A stretch of 64,000 nucleotides of DNA from Phallus indusiatus (taxonomy: Eukaryota > Basidiomycota > Agaricomycetes > Phallales > Phallaceae). The DNA lies in assembly GCA_027605045.1 (NCBI GenBank), contig JAQFWX010000004.1, positions 248,001 to 312,000 on the forward strand, written 5' to 3'. Positions within the stretch are counted from its first letter, which is position 1. Every line of letters starts with the position of its first letter. Made by a program: the position numbers and the translations under genes. This document shows positions 32,188-43,969 of this stretch, piece by piece. Below the pieces are notes generated by a model. That model saw nothing but the letters and a program-made list of their open reading frames with translations, was not told the DNA's origin and did no database searches.

Positions 32188-34860
32188 ATGCAATTTGAAC
32201 ATGATGCTTCTGCCCTTCAGGTAAGAATTTGCACACTACCATTTAACAGCCATTTTGTATTGACGCTTTTTCGTGATTAGCCCCAAAAAGACGTTTCAAT
32301 GCGTATCTCTGACAATATTGCCGACGAAAACACGCTCAATAATCAGACTAATTGTTCAAATTTGCCTGTGGACTACGCGACTAGTGCTGTCTCTGCTGAC
32401 AATACTCCTGCTAGGGCCACGGAAATTAGTACACAGGATGAGAGAAATGTAAACAAGGTACCAATTGCATCTGTTCTCGTCACAACACGTGATCTAACAT
32501 CTCCTTTAGCTTCAAATTTCTGTTCCACCCGGATTAGCTTGTCAACCTCAACAGCGGGACCACCTCGCGTCCGAAGCGCTTCAAACTGAACAACAAGGTG
32601 CACAGGTAAGTTCAGACCCTTCAATGATCTTGGCTAGCCCTAACGAAATTTTTCGACGTCTTAGGTTCCCGGTGCTCATCCAGTCGCCTTGAATTCTCAA
32701 ATGCATGGCGTAGGCGGATCGCGATACAACGGAAGCCGGTCGATGCCAAACTCCAAACCAAAGAACTCTCGTCGTGCATGGGAACCTAATCAGAGTAATG
32801 GCATCCCTAGGAACCTTGCTCATAACCCTAGTCACCCGGGCATCCGGAATGCAAATTCGAATTTGGAGAATATTCCTCCTGTACCAGTCAATCAAGGAAA
32901 TAATTCACTGCAGTTCTTCAACAGCCCCGCTAGAGATGGCGCTAACTTCTCGGTGCCCAACCCCAATTCTCAAAACATTCTTCAGAAACCGCTTTATTCA
33001 AGAAGGAATTTATCTCAAATCGCTGTGAACGCTGAATTTCCTATGCCAGGCTCGAATTTTCAGAGCATCCCTCCAAATATTCCCCAAATGCCCGTTTATC
33101 AGAGCAATGACTCGTTAAACTCTGGTCTGACAATGGCAAACTTCGTCGATCTCCAGAATCTTTCTCAGGCATTTAATCTGCAGAATTTTACTTTTGAACT
33201 CGGAGATGAGGTTTCATCAGTGGGACATTCCACTTCACAAAACGTTTCCCAAGCCTCTGATGTTGCACAAGTCGGATGGATAGATCGGAATCTTCAAAAC
33301 TTTGCAAACCCAAACAAACAAGTATGTGTACATGATTTTGTTCCTATATCTCTCAATCATTTTTAACGTATGTAGCAATTTGTACCCTCCAACGCGCCTG
33401 TTCAAAGTAAACGTGAAGAACCTGACACCACCCACTACTATGCTGACAAATATGATTCAAATATACTGAATGATGACGATCATGATCCTTTCGATTCGTG
33501 TTCAGAGTTACACGAAGACGAGTTGGATGATTTTCCTGATTCACCTTCAGCACCTGAATATGATCCTGTAAGCCATCTCATTAAATGTTTGTCCGCGATG
33601 ATGATGATGAAGTATGAATTAGTCTCAGCAGTATGACGGGGGATACTCGCAAACGCAATCTCAGTCAACGTTTCAAATGTCACAAGCAAGATTTGGGTTT
33701 GACTCGGTACGTCGTTATGTCGGTTCTCATATTTTTCTCCCTCAGACGTATTTCCAAGCAGTATAATACTCAAATGCCGACGATGTATTCAGGCAATCAA
33801 GCCCAGATGGTACGTTCTGATGTATTTAACCAATTTTACGCCGCTAATAAGCAACTTAAAAAGCATGGAATGGGCATACCGTTCGTTGCTTCCCAAATGT
33901 TCCGAAACCCCCAATGCTCTCAGCAAGAGCCGTGGAGACCTGAAGCGGCGAAGTATATAGAGAGGGTCTATGGGGTGAGGATACGTCCCGAAGACTATAG
34001 AGTAAACTGTGTTTCATTTTTTGTTTAAAAACATGCTAAACGTGTTCGGTTCAGGTTTTAAACATAGAATATATTCCTGTGTCCCAAGATGAACGCAGTA
34101 AGTTTCAAACATGACCATCGTTTCACGAGCAAAAAATCTAATCACTCGTGGTTAGATATAAACACAAATGGCTACAGCCAAATCCTTAATTTTTCACAAG
34201 TTCCTTTCGTTCAAGAGAACTCCAAAAATGGTAAATATTTTCCCAAAAATGCATTTTCTGAAGATATATCAATATTTAATTTATTTATTAGAGATGACAA
34301 ACCAAAATCTGAATCCACTCAAACGTAAATGTGAAGCGGACGACTCGGACGGCGTTGGGTCAGCTTCAACACCCACACGGTATCGTAAAAGGACCCGTTC
34401 ATCCGGAAAATCAAAATACGATACCTCATTTTACGATGCGGGACCTCCTGAGAAGGTCTTTTTCATTCATGACGACAAGGGGTCTACATGCCGTTACCTG
34501 CGCCCTAAAAACGGAAAGCCTTGTGGCAAATTTTTAAGAGGCGATGTTAAAAGAAAACGTTATCGTCATCTCGCCACGCATGCTTATCGTGAGGAGAACC
34601 TCATTGTGAAAGGAATTATGAAGTCTGACGATGCTGTGATGTTGAAGCGGCTTCCGAAGGTGGTGGTGAAATGCAAAGTCGAAGGATGCAATTGGCGTCG
34701 GGAGGTTTGGCGGACGGATCATGTCCGAGAGAATCATGAGCTGGACAGTCATCCGGATTTGTATGCGGAGCGGTTGGCAAGGAGGAAGGAAAAGAAAACT
34801 AAAGAGGGATCTAAATCCCCAGAGCCGTCGCACGAGCAGCCGAAGGAAGAAGTTCAATAA
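32188..34860 (+). CDS. Ten-exon protein with Asn/Gln/Ser-rich body and Cys/His C-terminal domain
   Basis: Exons 32188-32220, 32281-32457, 32510-32605, 32665-33321, 33376-33567, 33629-33706, 33762-34001, 34055-34097, 34156-34230, 34292-34860. All introns are GT-AG, 52-61 nt, and the frame is open throughout, giving 719 residues. Residues to about 370 are low-complexity (Asn, Gln, Ser, Pro), then an acidic DDDHDPFD patch. The C-terminus has basic KRKRYRHLATHAYREE and two possible zinc sites. One is C..C followed by HLATH; the other is CKVEGC followed by HVRENH. This resembles divergent C2H2-like DNA-binding proteins of basidiomycetes, so a transcription factor is a reasonable guess, but the family is not certain. 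An acidic/basic charged tail ends EEVQ. Confidence 0.78.
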
Positions 34861-35275
34861 ACTAGTATGAAATAGTATTTCACTGATCCCATTCAGCTAT
34901 GCACAATTCTCGTTTTGAAAATACTTTGTATCATTCATGTAATTACACAATCGCTCCTTTGACCAATCAATGTTTATGTTTAACTTGCAGTTTGAAGAGA
35001 CAATGAAATAAATCCTGGTAGATCTAGTTGTTAAGGAGCAAGTGCCACAGCCGTACATGGTGTGTTGACGAGAACGCCTGTCAATAATGGCGATCTTTCA
35101 AAGAAGTAGCAGTTTGGGGACGTTCGTTGCCTCGCCTTCGAATCCAGCTACGACTCCATTTTTCAAATAAAGCTCTTACTATTGATCTCATCCCCCAGAC
35201 ATAAAACTCGTTCCCAATCATTTCATCTTCGAGATGGTGGATGCAGTTGAATTAAGATCTAATTGACATGTCGGG
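34861..35275. other. Intergenic region
   Basis: 3' flank of the Cys/His gene. No feature recognised. Confidence 0.4.
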
Positions 35276-35480
35276 TTGTCGGGAGTTTGTTAAATTTGCC
35301 CTTCAGCTCCCGGATATCTCCTTGCCATACCTGTTCAATATACAATACCTTAAACCTTGCGCTCCCGTGTCTTTCATTTGCAATACTTTCAGGTTGATCC
35401 CCCAGATTGTCGCGCCACAAATTCATATACTTTTTGTAACGTCTATTCCTCGACTTCGGAAGAAGGGAATGTCCGCGAGT
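35276..35480 (+). pseudogene. Relic of an F-box/LRR-type gene
   Basis: FVKFALQLPDISLPYLFNIQ resembles the stretch VSFALQ..LPDIPLSYLSNI of the gene at 36147-37701. A following frame-shifted part matches DNIQIAMPQIQIF-type sequence. About 200 bp remain, with frameshifts. A small leftover of a duplicated paralog. Confidence 0.6.
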
Positions 35481-36060
35481 CAAGTAAGTACTTATTGACA
35501 ATTAGTACACATCAACTCAAACGCAGGAGAGCGGAGTCGGCCGCGGCTCGCGCCATTGTAATAGATTCAGTTGAATGTATGCACGATTCCCATCAACTTA
35601 TCTACGTAGGTTGCAGAGTACCAGCTCGAGACTTTGTTTTCTGTCCAGTCTAAAATACGATGTTGATATTATTATAAGAGGGGATGAGATTCAAGAATGA
35701 GTTTGAGATTGTCAATGAGGTTCAAAAGTATGAAGAATCGATTTGCAAGGGAAAGATAAACAAGCGATCTTCCTGTTCCAAGCATTGGTAAAACGAGTGT
35801 TTCAAACGTCATCTCTTGGGCATTGGCTGCGCTTGCCATCAAATGTAAGAACGCTCTGTGGTCTGACTGCTCGTGGTCCCTAAGTAGGACATCCTGATAA
35901 TTAGGACGCTTTGTCCACTTTGTCCACAAATTTCTTTGTCCGCTGCTTGATAGGCATAAAATCGTTCCCTGTATTGGCGTCCGAGTCCATACCACACGGA
36001 CATCACACGACCAGGATATTAAAAAGGACATATGTATTCGGGACACGAAGAAGCCCTCGT
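35481..36060. other. Intergenic region; one doubtful minus-strand ORF
   Basis: The minus-strand ORF 35672-36046 contains TFETLVLPMLGTGRSLVYLS, which has protein-like character, but it has no recognised domain or partner exons. I do not call it a gene. Confidence 0.3.
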
Positions 36061-36069
36061 TATATATAA
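36061..36069 (+). promoter_or_regulatory. TATA box of F-box/LRR-type gene 3
   Basis: TATATATAAA, 78 nt upstream of the ATG at 36147, followed by a pyrimidine-rich leader. Fits a fungal core promoter. Confidence 0.5.
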
Positions 36070-36146
36070 AGGGGATTCTGCTGCCTACACCAGCATCACT
36101 CTTTCGAAACTTAACCCTCCAATCCCTTTTTCAAGCTACAATATCA

Positions 36147-37701
36147 ATGCAAAACCAAGCTGGCTCAACTATCCAAGCCTGGATTAGCAACGAGAGACAA
36201 ACAGCGCTGCTGGAGCGAGCGTTGGACAGGCTTGGGGAGAGAAAAGAGTATGACGGTGTATACGTGAGTCTTCAATAAAACCTCCAAATCGTTTTTGAAA
36301 TCTCATAGTCTGCTCTTCCAGTTATTTGAGTATAGACCGACCAACAATAATTGGGATTATTTTCATCAGGCAGCGAGGGAACTCCATACACTCGACGTAG
36401 ATGGTCGTTACACCCCCATTCTGAACAAGTTATCCGAAATGGGAAATGTCAACAGAGCATTTCCTTTTCCAAACCTAAAATCATTGAGGTGGAAAGCAAC
36501 TTCAAATCGAGATTTGATGGATCTCTCGTGCCTGATAGTCCCTACCCTTGTCAGTTTCGCACTTCAAGTTCAACTACCGGATATCCCCTTGTCATACCTA
36601 AGCAATATTTATCAAGCTTTGAGATCCCGGGTCTCCCGGTTGCAATACTTCCAGATCTCCCTCCCCGATAACATCCAAATCGCCATGCCACAAATTCAAA
36701 TATTCATGAACCTTCTAAACACCTATTCCTCCACTTTGACACAAGTTCAAATTCCAACCGTTTTGGTTCTGCCATCCATCATCCAATGTCTCTCAAAAAT
36801 GCCTAACCTTTCTGACGTTTATGTCGGGTTTTCTTCATGTTCCCTTCCCAGTCTACTCAATCCCATCCAGCATGCACCATCTAACAGGCAAAGATACTTC
36901 ACGTCGTTGCGCGACTTCTCATACTGTGGCATCCCTCGAGCTCTTTATGACAACTTCTTGCGCGTCTACGATCTCTCAGCTCTATCTGTCTTTAGCTGGA
37001 ATGTTAAAAACGGCGAACTGGATGATTTGAAGGAATTCTTACAGTTAATCGAGGGGTGTTGCCCGAGGTTGACGGAACTATCGCTTGGAACTTGTGGCAT
37101 GTACCTCCTAGGCGGTGAACCACCCGTGTTCTCGTGGTCCGCCGTTGAAGGTCTCTTGGCCTGTCGTTACCTGACCTCGATTTCGATTTACTATGCCTTA
37201 GTCGACATAGACAGGGCTCACCTAGCGATACTCTTGAGAAGTCGTGATATTTGGAAAAGAGTGGAGCTATACACATTAAATCCGTTAGCATTTGAGGACA
37301 TGTTGCTTTACGGAAGATATTGTCGTAACCTAACATGTTTGGGTATGACCCTCCAAGCTCCTTCAGCAGATGCAATCTCGAGGTTGAACCATCCGTTTCC
37401 GCCAGTCTTCCCTCGGCTTCGCCAGCTCGACCTTGGGGACTCCAGTATTCCCATCGTCTACCGCGTTCCTATCGGCACCTTTTTGTTCAGAATTTCGCAA
37501 CGACCTGTATATGTCCTCGGACATGACGGACGATTATGGCAGGGGATAAACCGAACTATTGCTGATTTGTATATTGACAGAGCAGCGAGAGAGGGTATAC
37601 CGTTTTCCCCAAGAGTTGAGGAATACATCTCGACGGTGAATCTCGACGGTGAAAATATGGAAATGGAAGGCGGTGATTTTGATGACGAGTCTGACGAGTA
37701 G
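36147..37701 (+). CDS. Leucine-rich F-box-type protein 3
   Basis: Exon 1 36147-36263, 58-nt intron (GTGAGT...TTCCAG), exon 2 36322-37701; 498 residues. The joint reads KEYDGVY/LFEYRPTNN. It is a paralog of the gene at 25052-26630, sharing intron position and blocks such as FPNLKSLRWKA, LIVPTLVSFALQ, RLQYFQISLPDN, LLNTYSSTLTQVQIPT, CPRLTELSLG, NLTCLGMTLQAPS and FPRLRQLDLGDSSIP. No clear F-box at the N-terminus; the class is inferred from the leucine-rich repeats. Likely a substrate adaptor or another LRR-scaffold protein. The C-terminus is acidic (DFDDESDE). Confidence 0.82.
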
Positions 37702-37917
37702 TTAAAAAAACCTGTCCATCACTTATTAGTTGTATATATTACCATATTACCAGTTGGATCTAACAGTTGCTTGAGAGTTTGAGTGTTATCGATGAGATTG
37801 TTGTTGTGGAACGAAGAACAAAGGAGTTGCGTTAGCGCTTATGGCTTTTTAGCCGCTTCTTCAAGTTCAACCACGGCTAAGTATTCCGGATCAGAGTCCA
37901 CGACCTCGGTCAAAAGT
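37702..37917. other. Spacer before the tandem duplication
   Basis: 3' flank of the LRR gene. No feature recognised. Confidence 0.35.
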
Positions 37918-40741
37918 TTTGTGCAACGTGAATGAATCTCAAAAACATCTTGTTCTTGAAAATGGAGCTTAGGCAAGCATGTTTAGTGAGAGTCAATCAT
38001 ATTTTGCTTGCCGAATTAGATCATTTGAAATTTCCGAGAAGGCTAATAGCCAGAGTCGTGCATGCGCATGCGTAAACGTAGGAACGGAAATATATTTTGG
38101 AGGTAGAAAAGAAAGATTGAACGTTATGTCTTATAGGGCATATTACACATAATCAAACCATAAACCCTGTTTGAGCTTGGGCATGAGCGGAGAAACCACA
38201 TCGACTATTCTCTCCAAAATTAATCTTCAATCCTCTATCCAAAACCTTCCTCTTCCAAGTATTTCCGACATAATAAAGGGAACTAAAATGATATCGTGTT
38301 CGCACGACCTGGTCAGTGCCCTTCTTGATAACAGACTTACTTAGAGGGGCCAGCATGTTACGCTCTTCCATAGATAATCTCGACAGTTCATCAGCTTTGC
38401 ACGGGTCAACGAAAACAGGTTGACGAGCACCCGGAGATAAATAGTGAGTTATTTGGGAATTCGGTATGTTCCGAGCGCGGGGATGGATCGTGAGTGGGAT
38501 GTCTTTCCTGAAACTTCGAAAGTACTTTGAATTTTCGACGAATGACGTTTGCATGGTCGGAATCCAAGGATCATTCTCGGTGTTGTTGTTGAGCAGGTCT
38601 TGGATCGGAATGTACCGTAGTGTTAGTATGACTCGGATTTTAGCCTCAATTGACTGATAATACATGTCGAAGGAAGGTAAGACGACTTTGGGTATCTTGA
38701 GGGGTACGGAAGTGGATATGTTCCAATCCGGTTTTTGACCTTCGTCCCTGGTAAAGCGGTCATTGTGGCATAAACTAGAATGTTCGGAGTCGTTGGAAGT
38801 GGCAAAGCGATGGCATCTAAGATGTGCAGCTGATTGAATTTCAGAAGGAACATTGGTATCTGGAAACATTTCCACGTGACGATGCTGGCTCTTAGACTCG
38901 ATATGCAAGCTCATTGAAGGCGATGAAAGAAGAATGGTGTGATTCGTTCGATCGTCATCAGGGATACCCTGTAATTCCCGTGAGGTGAAGGTGAGGTTGA
39001 GAATTGAGCCTGAGATATTGTGAGCCCGAAAGGAGGATAAGAGAGACTATGTACATATAAATCAAATTTCTAACCTTGTTCCACGTGACTGCCGTGTGGT
39101 AGCTTAACCTCAATATCCGAAGAGATATTCAGAGGACTTTCAGGATGCTCTAACCTTGGCCTTATCGAAGCCGTTTGTGTGAAGTTGGCCGTAAATGACA
39201 CGATTTCGGGTGTGTCGCTATCCAGAATTTGAGGGCTTGGGCTGACAGTATTGAAAGATGACAGTCCAGCTGGAACCTCGATGGTTGACCCATTATTGAA
39301 TTTTACCTCGACGGTGTAAAGGTAGATATGTTCGTGCCCTCTTTCTGCATGAGGGCGCTTATGTTTTGTGTTAGGTCATGATCACTTTTGAGCTACGAGA
39401 AGAGAAAACCCGTACATTTGTAGAAGAATACATAATATTATGGTCAGTGGACGGAGGATAATCAGTAGTCGGGACGAGGAGGGCGAAATCATGTATGGAT
39501 TGAGTTTTGGACTGTGGAAAAAAACCTGAAAAAAGTCGAATCAAATTCAAGTATGAATGCTAATGCCTAGAAAGTTACCATCAGAGATTTTGTGTCTGGT
39601 TTCGAAAGCTATTCGCTCCTCTTCAGCAATTGCCCATAGGGTAGCATTCTTCATTTGTTTGGTATATTCGTTCCACTGTAGTGAGTCTCTGAAGATGGAT
39701 GAACCAACGTTGAACACACTATTCCGTTCTACCCTCCGTTCGTCTGCTGAGAGGTTGTTATATCCGTCATTGGTCTGTAACTGCGGCTGTTCAGGTAACA
39801 TAACCCCTGGTTTTCTAGGAAAGAAAGAAAAGAATCAATCACTATATATAAACTAACGAATTGAAAATAATTTAATTACGGAATTTTAGCCCAGAACCTT
39901 TCTTTAAAGCGTAAAACCAGTGAATACTCGGAAATGGGATTGCAGGGTCCGTCGATTTGAACTTTGACTTGTCCTGGAATAATTTCTCCTGGCTCTAAAT
40001 CCGGTGCACGAACCCATGCTTGAATATTGCAAGTATCTGAATTTAGAGACTCAAAAGTGCCAGCATAAGTGATGGAGAAGAAAGCAAATAGCGAGCACAA
40101 CCAAAGACCCAGTGACGGATACTTCATGATTGAATGAGAGTCTATATGTATTATGTAGTCAAGTGAGAATATATATATATATGTTCATCGCGTATTGGTA
40201 AGCAATGGTTTGAACTCACTTGCGCTCTCATCTGGGCTTAGGTGTTGATCGTGCTTGTTACCAAAAACCAATCTGGTTATTTAGTTTAATCACCGGCGAC
40301 GCTCCAGCGGCTAGCTCATCTCGAGATTATTGCGCTATGCGCGCGAGATCAAGAAGTGCAATGTACAATTGGAATTTTGATAATTATAGTCCATGAGAAG
40401 ATATAATGGTTCACGAGGTCAGTCCCTGATTCGCGTGCCGGATACGTAAGATAGTGAGTTAGTGCCAAAATCAGCGCCGGAATAATGATACAGAAGAGTC
40501 ATTTTTTCACGCTCAAGATTGCAGCGTGTTTTTTGCATTAGCACAAGAATTTACACCTATTTTTATTCTGGACTTACCTCAGTTTATCTTATGACTTGCC
40601 CTGACCGCCATCCATAATACGCTCTGAGGTTGAGTTGTAACGTGCTGAACCGGCAACTGCTGCACTGCTGCATATTGTATCGATTGATCCGGGAATCCAC
40701 CAAACCAGAAGGGTTGTTTTCCAAACTTCCAGCACGATTAA
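37918..40741. repeat. Tandem duplication unit 1 (2.8 kb)
   Basis: Begins TGTGCAACGTGAATGAATC and ends with CCAAACTTCCAGCACGAT. The next unit starts again with the same TGTGCAACG sequence at 40746. It contains one complete secreted arrestin-like gene with its flanks. Confidence 0.85.
38153..40127 (-). CDS. Predicted secreted arrestin-like protein 1
   Basis: Five exons (40127-39880, 39814-39579, 39525-39432, 39340-39075, 39009-38153); lengths add up to 566 residues in one open frame, and all introns are GT-AG. The N-terminus MKYPSLGLWLCSLFAFFS then ITYAG is a good signal peptide. Next comes an arrestin-N-like strand pattern (DLEPGEIIPGQVKVQIDGPC, SEYSLVLRFKER). A second beta-rich part follows (IYLYTVEVKFNNG, EVPAGLSSF, then IEVKLPHGSHVEQGSILNLTF). 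The C-terminal 250 residues are conserved in the tandem copy and end HAQAQTGFMV. Classical arrestin-type proteins are cytosolic trafficking adaptors, so a signal peptide is odd. The arrestin fold is my inference from the strand pattern; the secretion signal is seen directly. Confidence 0.75.
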
Positions 40742-40744
40742 AGC

Positions 40745-43651
40745 TTTGTGCAACGTGAATGAATCTCAAAAACATCTTGTTCTTACATAAAAATGGGGCT
40801 TAGACAAGCATGTTTAGCGAGAGTCAATCATATTTTGCTTGCTGAATTAGATCTTCCAAGAAGGCTAATCGCCAGAGTTGTGCATGCGCATGCGTAAACG
40901 TAGGAACGGAAATATATATTTGGAGATAGAAAAAAAAGATTAAATGTTATGTCTTATAGGGCATATTACACATAATCAAACCATAAACCCTGTTTGAGCT
41001 TGGGCATGAGCGGAGAAACCACATCGACTATTCTCTCCAAAATTAATCTTCAATCCTCTATCCAAAACCTTCCTCTTCCAAGTATTTCCGACATAATAAA
41101 TGGAACCAGAATGATATCGAGTTCTCACGACCTGGTCAATGCCTTTCTTGATAACAGGCTTGCTTGGAGGGGCCAACATGTTACGCTCTTCCACAGATAA
41201 TCTCGACAGTTCATCAGCTTTGCACGGGTCAACGAAAACAGGTTGACGAGCTTCCGGAGACAAGTAGTGAGTTACTTGGAAATCTGGTTTCCGAGTGCGA
41301 GAATGAATGATAATTGGGATGTTATTTTTGGCAATCGGAAAGTACTTTAGATCTTCGACGAATGGATTTTGCATGGTCGAAATCCAAGGATCATTATCGT
41401 TGTTGTTGTTGAGTGAGTCTTGGGTTGGAAGGTACCGGAGTCGTAACTTGACCCAGATTTTAGCCTCAATTGACTGATAATACATGTCGAAGGAGGGTAG
41501 GACTACTTTAGGTATCTCGAGGGGTACGGAAGTGGATATGCTCCAATCCGGTTTTTGACCTTCGTCCCTGGTAAAGCGGTCCCTGAAGCACAAGCTAGAA
41601 TGTTCAGAGTCGTCGGAAGTGGCATAGCGACGATATCTAAGATGTGTAGTTGAAAAGATTTCGGCAGGAACATTGAATTCCGGGAACAACGTTTCAACGT
41701 GGCGATGTTGACTCTCGACATGCAGGCTGAGTGAAGGTGATGAAAAAAGAATGGTGTGATTTGCTCGATCGGCGTCAGGAATACCCTGTAGTTCACTTGA
41801 AGTGAAGGTAAGATTGAGAATTGAGCCTGAGATATTGTGCACCAGAAAGGGATACTATAAGAAAGATTATGCACATATAAATCGAATCTCTGACCTTGTT
41901 CCACATGACCGCCGTGTGGTAGTGTAATTTCAATATCCGAGGAAATGTTCAGAGGACTCTCAAGATCCTTAAACAAAGCCATTTGCGTGAAGTTAACCGT
42001 AAATGATGCGATTCTGGGTGTGTTGTTATCCAGAATTTGAGGGTTTGAATTAACGGTTTCGAAAGATGTCAATCCAGCCGGAACTTCGATGATTGTCCCG
42101 TTGTTGAATTTTACCTCGATAGTATAGAGGTAGATATGTTCGTTTTCTCTTTGTGCTTTACCCTCATTTTAGTTTTGCGTCAGGACATTCAAATCTACGA
42201 GAAGAGAAAGTTCATACATCTTCAAGTTGAAAAGCAGTAATACTTGTGTCGTGACTGGGCGGAGGATAGTTAGTAGTCGGGACGAGGAGGGCGAAATCAT
42301 GTATTGATTGAGTTTTGGACTGTGGAAAAAAACCTACAAAAAGCCGAATCAAATTCAAGTATGGATGTTAATGCCTAGAAATTTACCATCAGAGATTTTG
42401 TATCTGGTTTCAAAGGCTATTCGCTCTTCTTCAACAATTTCCCACAGGGTAGCATTCTTCATCTGTTTGTAATATTCGTCCCAAGGAGAATTTCCGAAAG
42501 AAAATGCATCGACTTTGTGCACACTATTCCGTTTTGCTCTCCGTTCGTCTATTGAAAGATTGTTACACCTACAATTGGTCCGTGGCTTCGGCTCTTCAGG
42601 AAAAATAACCCCTGGTTTCCTAAGAAAGAGAAAGAATCAATCACATATATGTAAACGAACGAATTTTGAACAGTTTAAATACGGAATTTTAGCCCAGATT
42701 CTTTCCTTGAAGCGTAAAACCAGTGAATACTCGGAAATGGGATTGCAAGGTCCGTCGATTTGAACTTTGACTTGTCCTGGAATGATTTCTCCTGGCTCTA
42801 AATCCGGTGCACGAACCCATGCTTGAATATTGCAAGTATCTGAATTTAGAGACTCAACAATGACAGCGTAAGCTATGGAAAAGAAAGCAAATAGCGAGCA
42901 CAACCAGAGACCCAGTGACGGATACTTCATGATTGAATGAGAGTTTATATGTAGTCAAGTGGGACCATATTATATATATGTTTACCGCGTATTGCTAAGC
43001 AATGGTTTGAACTCACCTGCGCTCCCATCTGGGCTTAGGTGTTGATTGTGCTTGTCACCGAAAACCACTCTGGTCATTTAGTTTAATCAACGGCGGCGCT
43101 CCAGCGGCTAGCTCATCTCGAAATTATTGTCACGTTTTGAGCGCGAGATCAAGAAGTGCAATGTACAATTGGAATTTTGATAATTGTGGTCCATGAGAAG
43201 ATATAATGTTCACGAGGTCAGTCCCTGATTCGCATGCCGGATACTTACGATAGTGAGTTGGTGCCAAAATCAGCGCCAGAAGAGTCATTTTTTCGCGCTC
43301 AAGATTGCAGCGTGTTTCTTGAACAAATTGGGTCAACGGGATCGTTCGACGTATGTGTGGTGAGAATATTTGAGAACTTGGAGAACCCCATATGAACAGA
43401 AGGTATTTTCATCTATTCACCGGGTATGTATTTTTAGTGGGAAATGATTGAACATTAGTACAAGAATTTACACCTATTTTTTTTCTGGACTTACCTCAGT
43501 TTATCTTATGACTTCAAGTTGCCTGATCGCCATCCATAATACGCTCTGAGGTTGAGTTGCAACGTGCTGAACCTGCAACTGCTGCGTATTGTATCGATTG
43601 ATCCGGGAATGCACCAAGCCAGAAGGGCTGTTTTCCAAACTTCCAGCACGA
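40745..43651. repeat. Tandem duplication unit 2 (2.9 kb)
   Basis: Direct repeat of 37918-40741, holding arrestin-like gene 2. Upstream flanks (about 40130-40740 and 42935-43650) also match, including the promoter region with a TATATATAT run and AAGCAATGGTTTGAACTCAC. Unit 2 has an extra ~130 bp near 43330-43470. Confidence 0.85.
40976..42930 (-). CDS. Predicted secreted arrestin-like protein 2
   Basis: Tandem copy of the 38153-40127 gene with the same five-exon layout, the same signal peptide (MKYPSLGLWLCSLFAFFS) and an almost identical first exon and C-terminus (FGENSRCGFSAHAQAQTGF). The middle is more diverged (LTSFETVNSNPQILDNNTP against LSSFNTVSPSPQILDSDTP). The third exon ends at a different place from gene 1: a GTATTA donor and an acceptor before CACAAAGAGAAAAC keep the frame. 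The pattern of conserved ends and changed middle suggests selection on the middle or gene conversion at the ends. Confidence 0.75.
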
Positions 43652-43969
43652 TAGCTTGTGCGTACACTGCCCAACGAATTTAGGCAAGCAAATCCAGTTC
43701 TTTGTAACCACTGTTTTTTTTTGGGAAATCGTTTTTTTCAGACTTTTTTTTTGCATATTCGTTTGTTAGTGAGAACGAGGTCGCGCCTTACCCCTCCCTG
43801 AACAAAATAAAAACTGTGTTGCATATTTCTAGCCATGAATATTCGACCATGAGGCGTCCTAACTAAAATTACATAACATGAACGAATATCAAAGGCTTGA
43901 CAAGAGGTAGGAAAAGAAAGAAAAAGACGCAAAAAGTAAACGCAACTCAAAACAAAAACAAAAGCAATA
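43652..43969. other. Spacer
   Basis: End of the tandem region to the stop of the 702-residue gene. Contains poly-A/poly-T runs near 43710-43755. No gene recognised. Confidence 0.4.

Noticed and set aside
39393..39415. 23-nt intron in arrestin-like gene 1
   Set aside because: Too short and out of phase. A 91-nt intron (39341-39431) keeps the frame and gives 566 residues.
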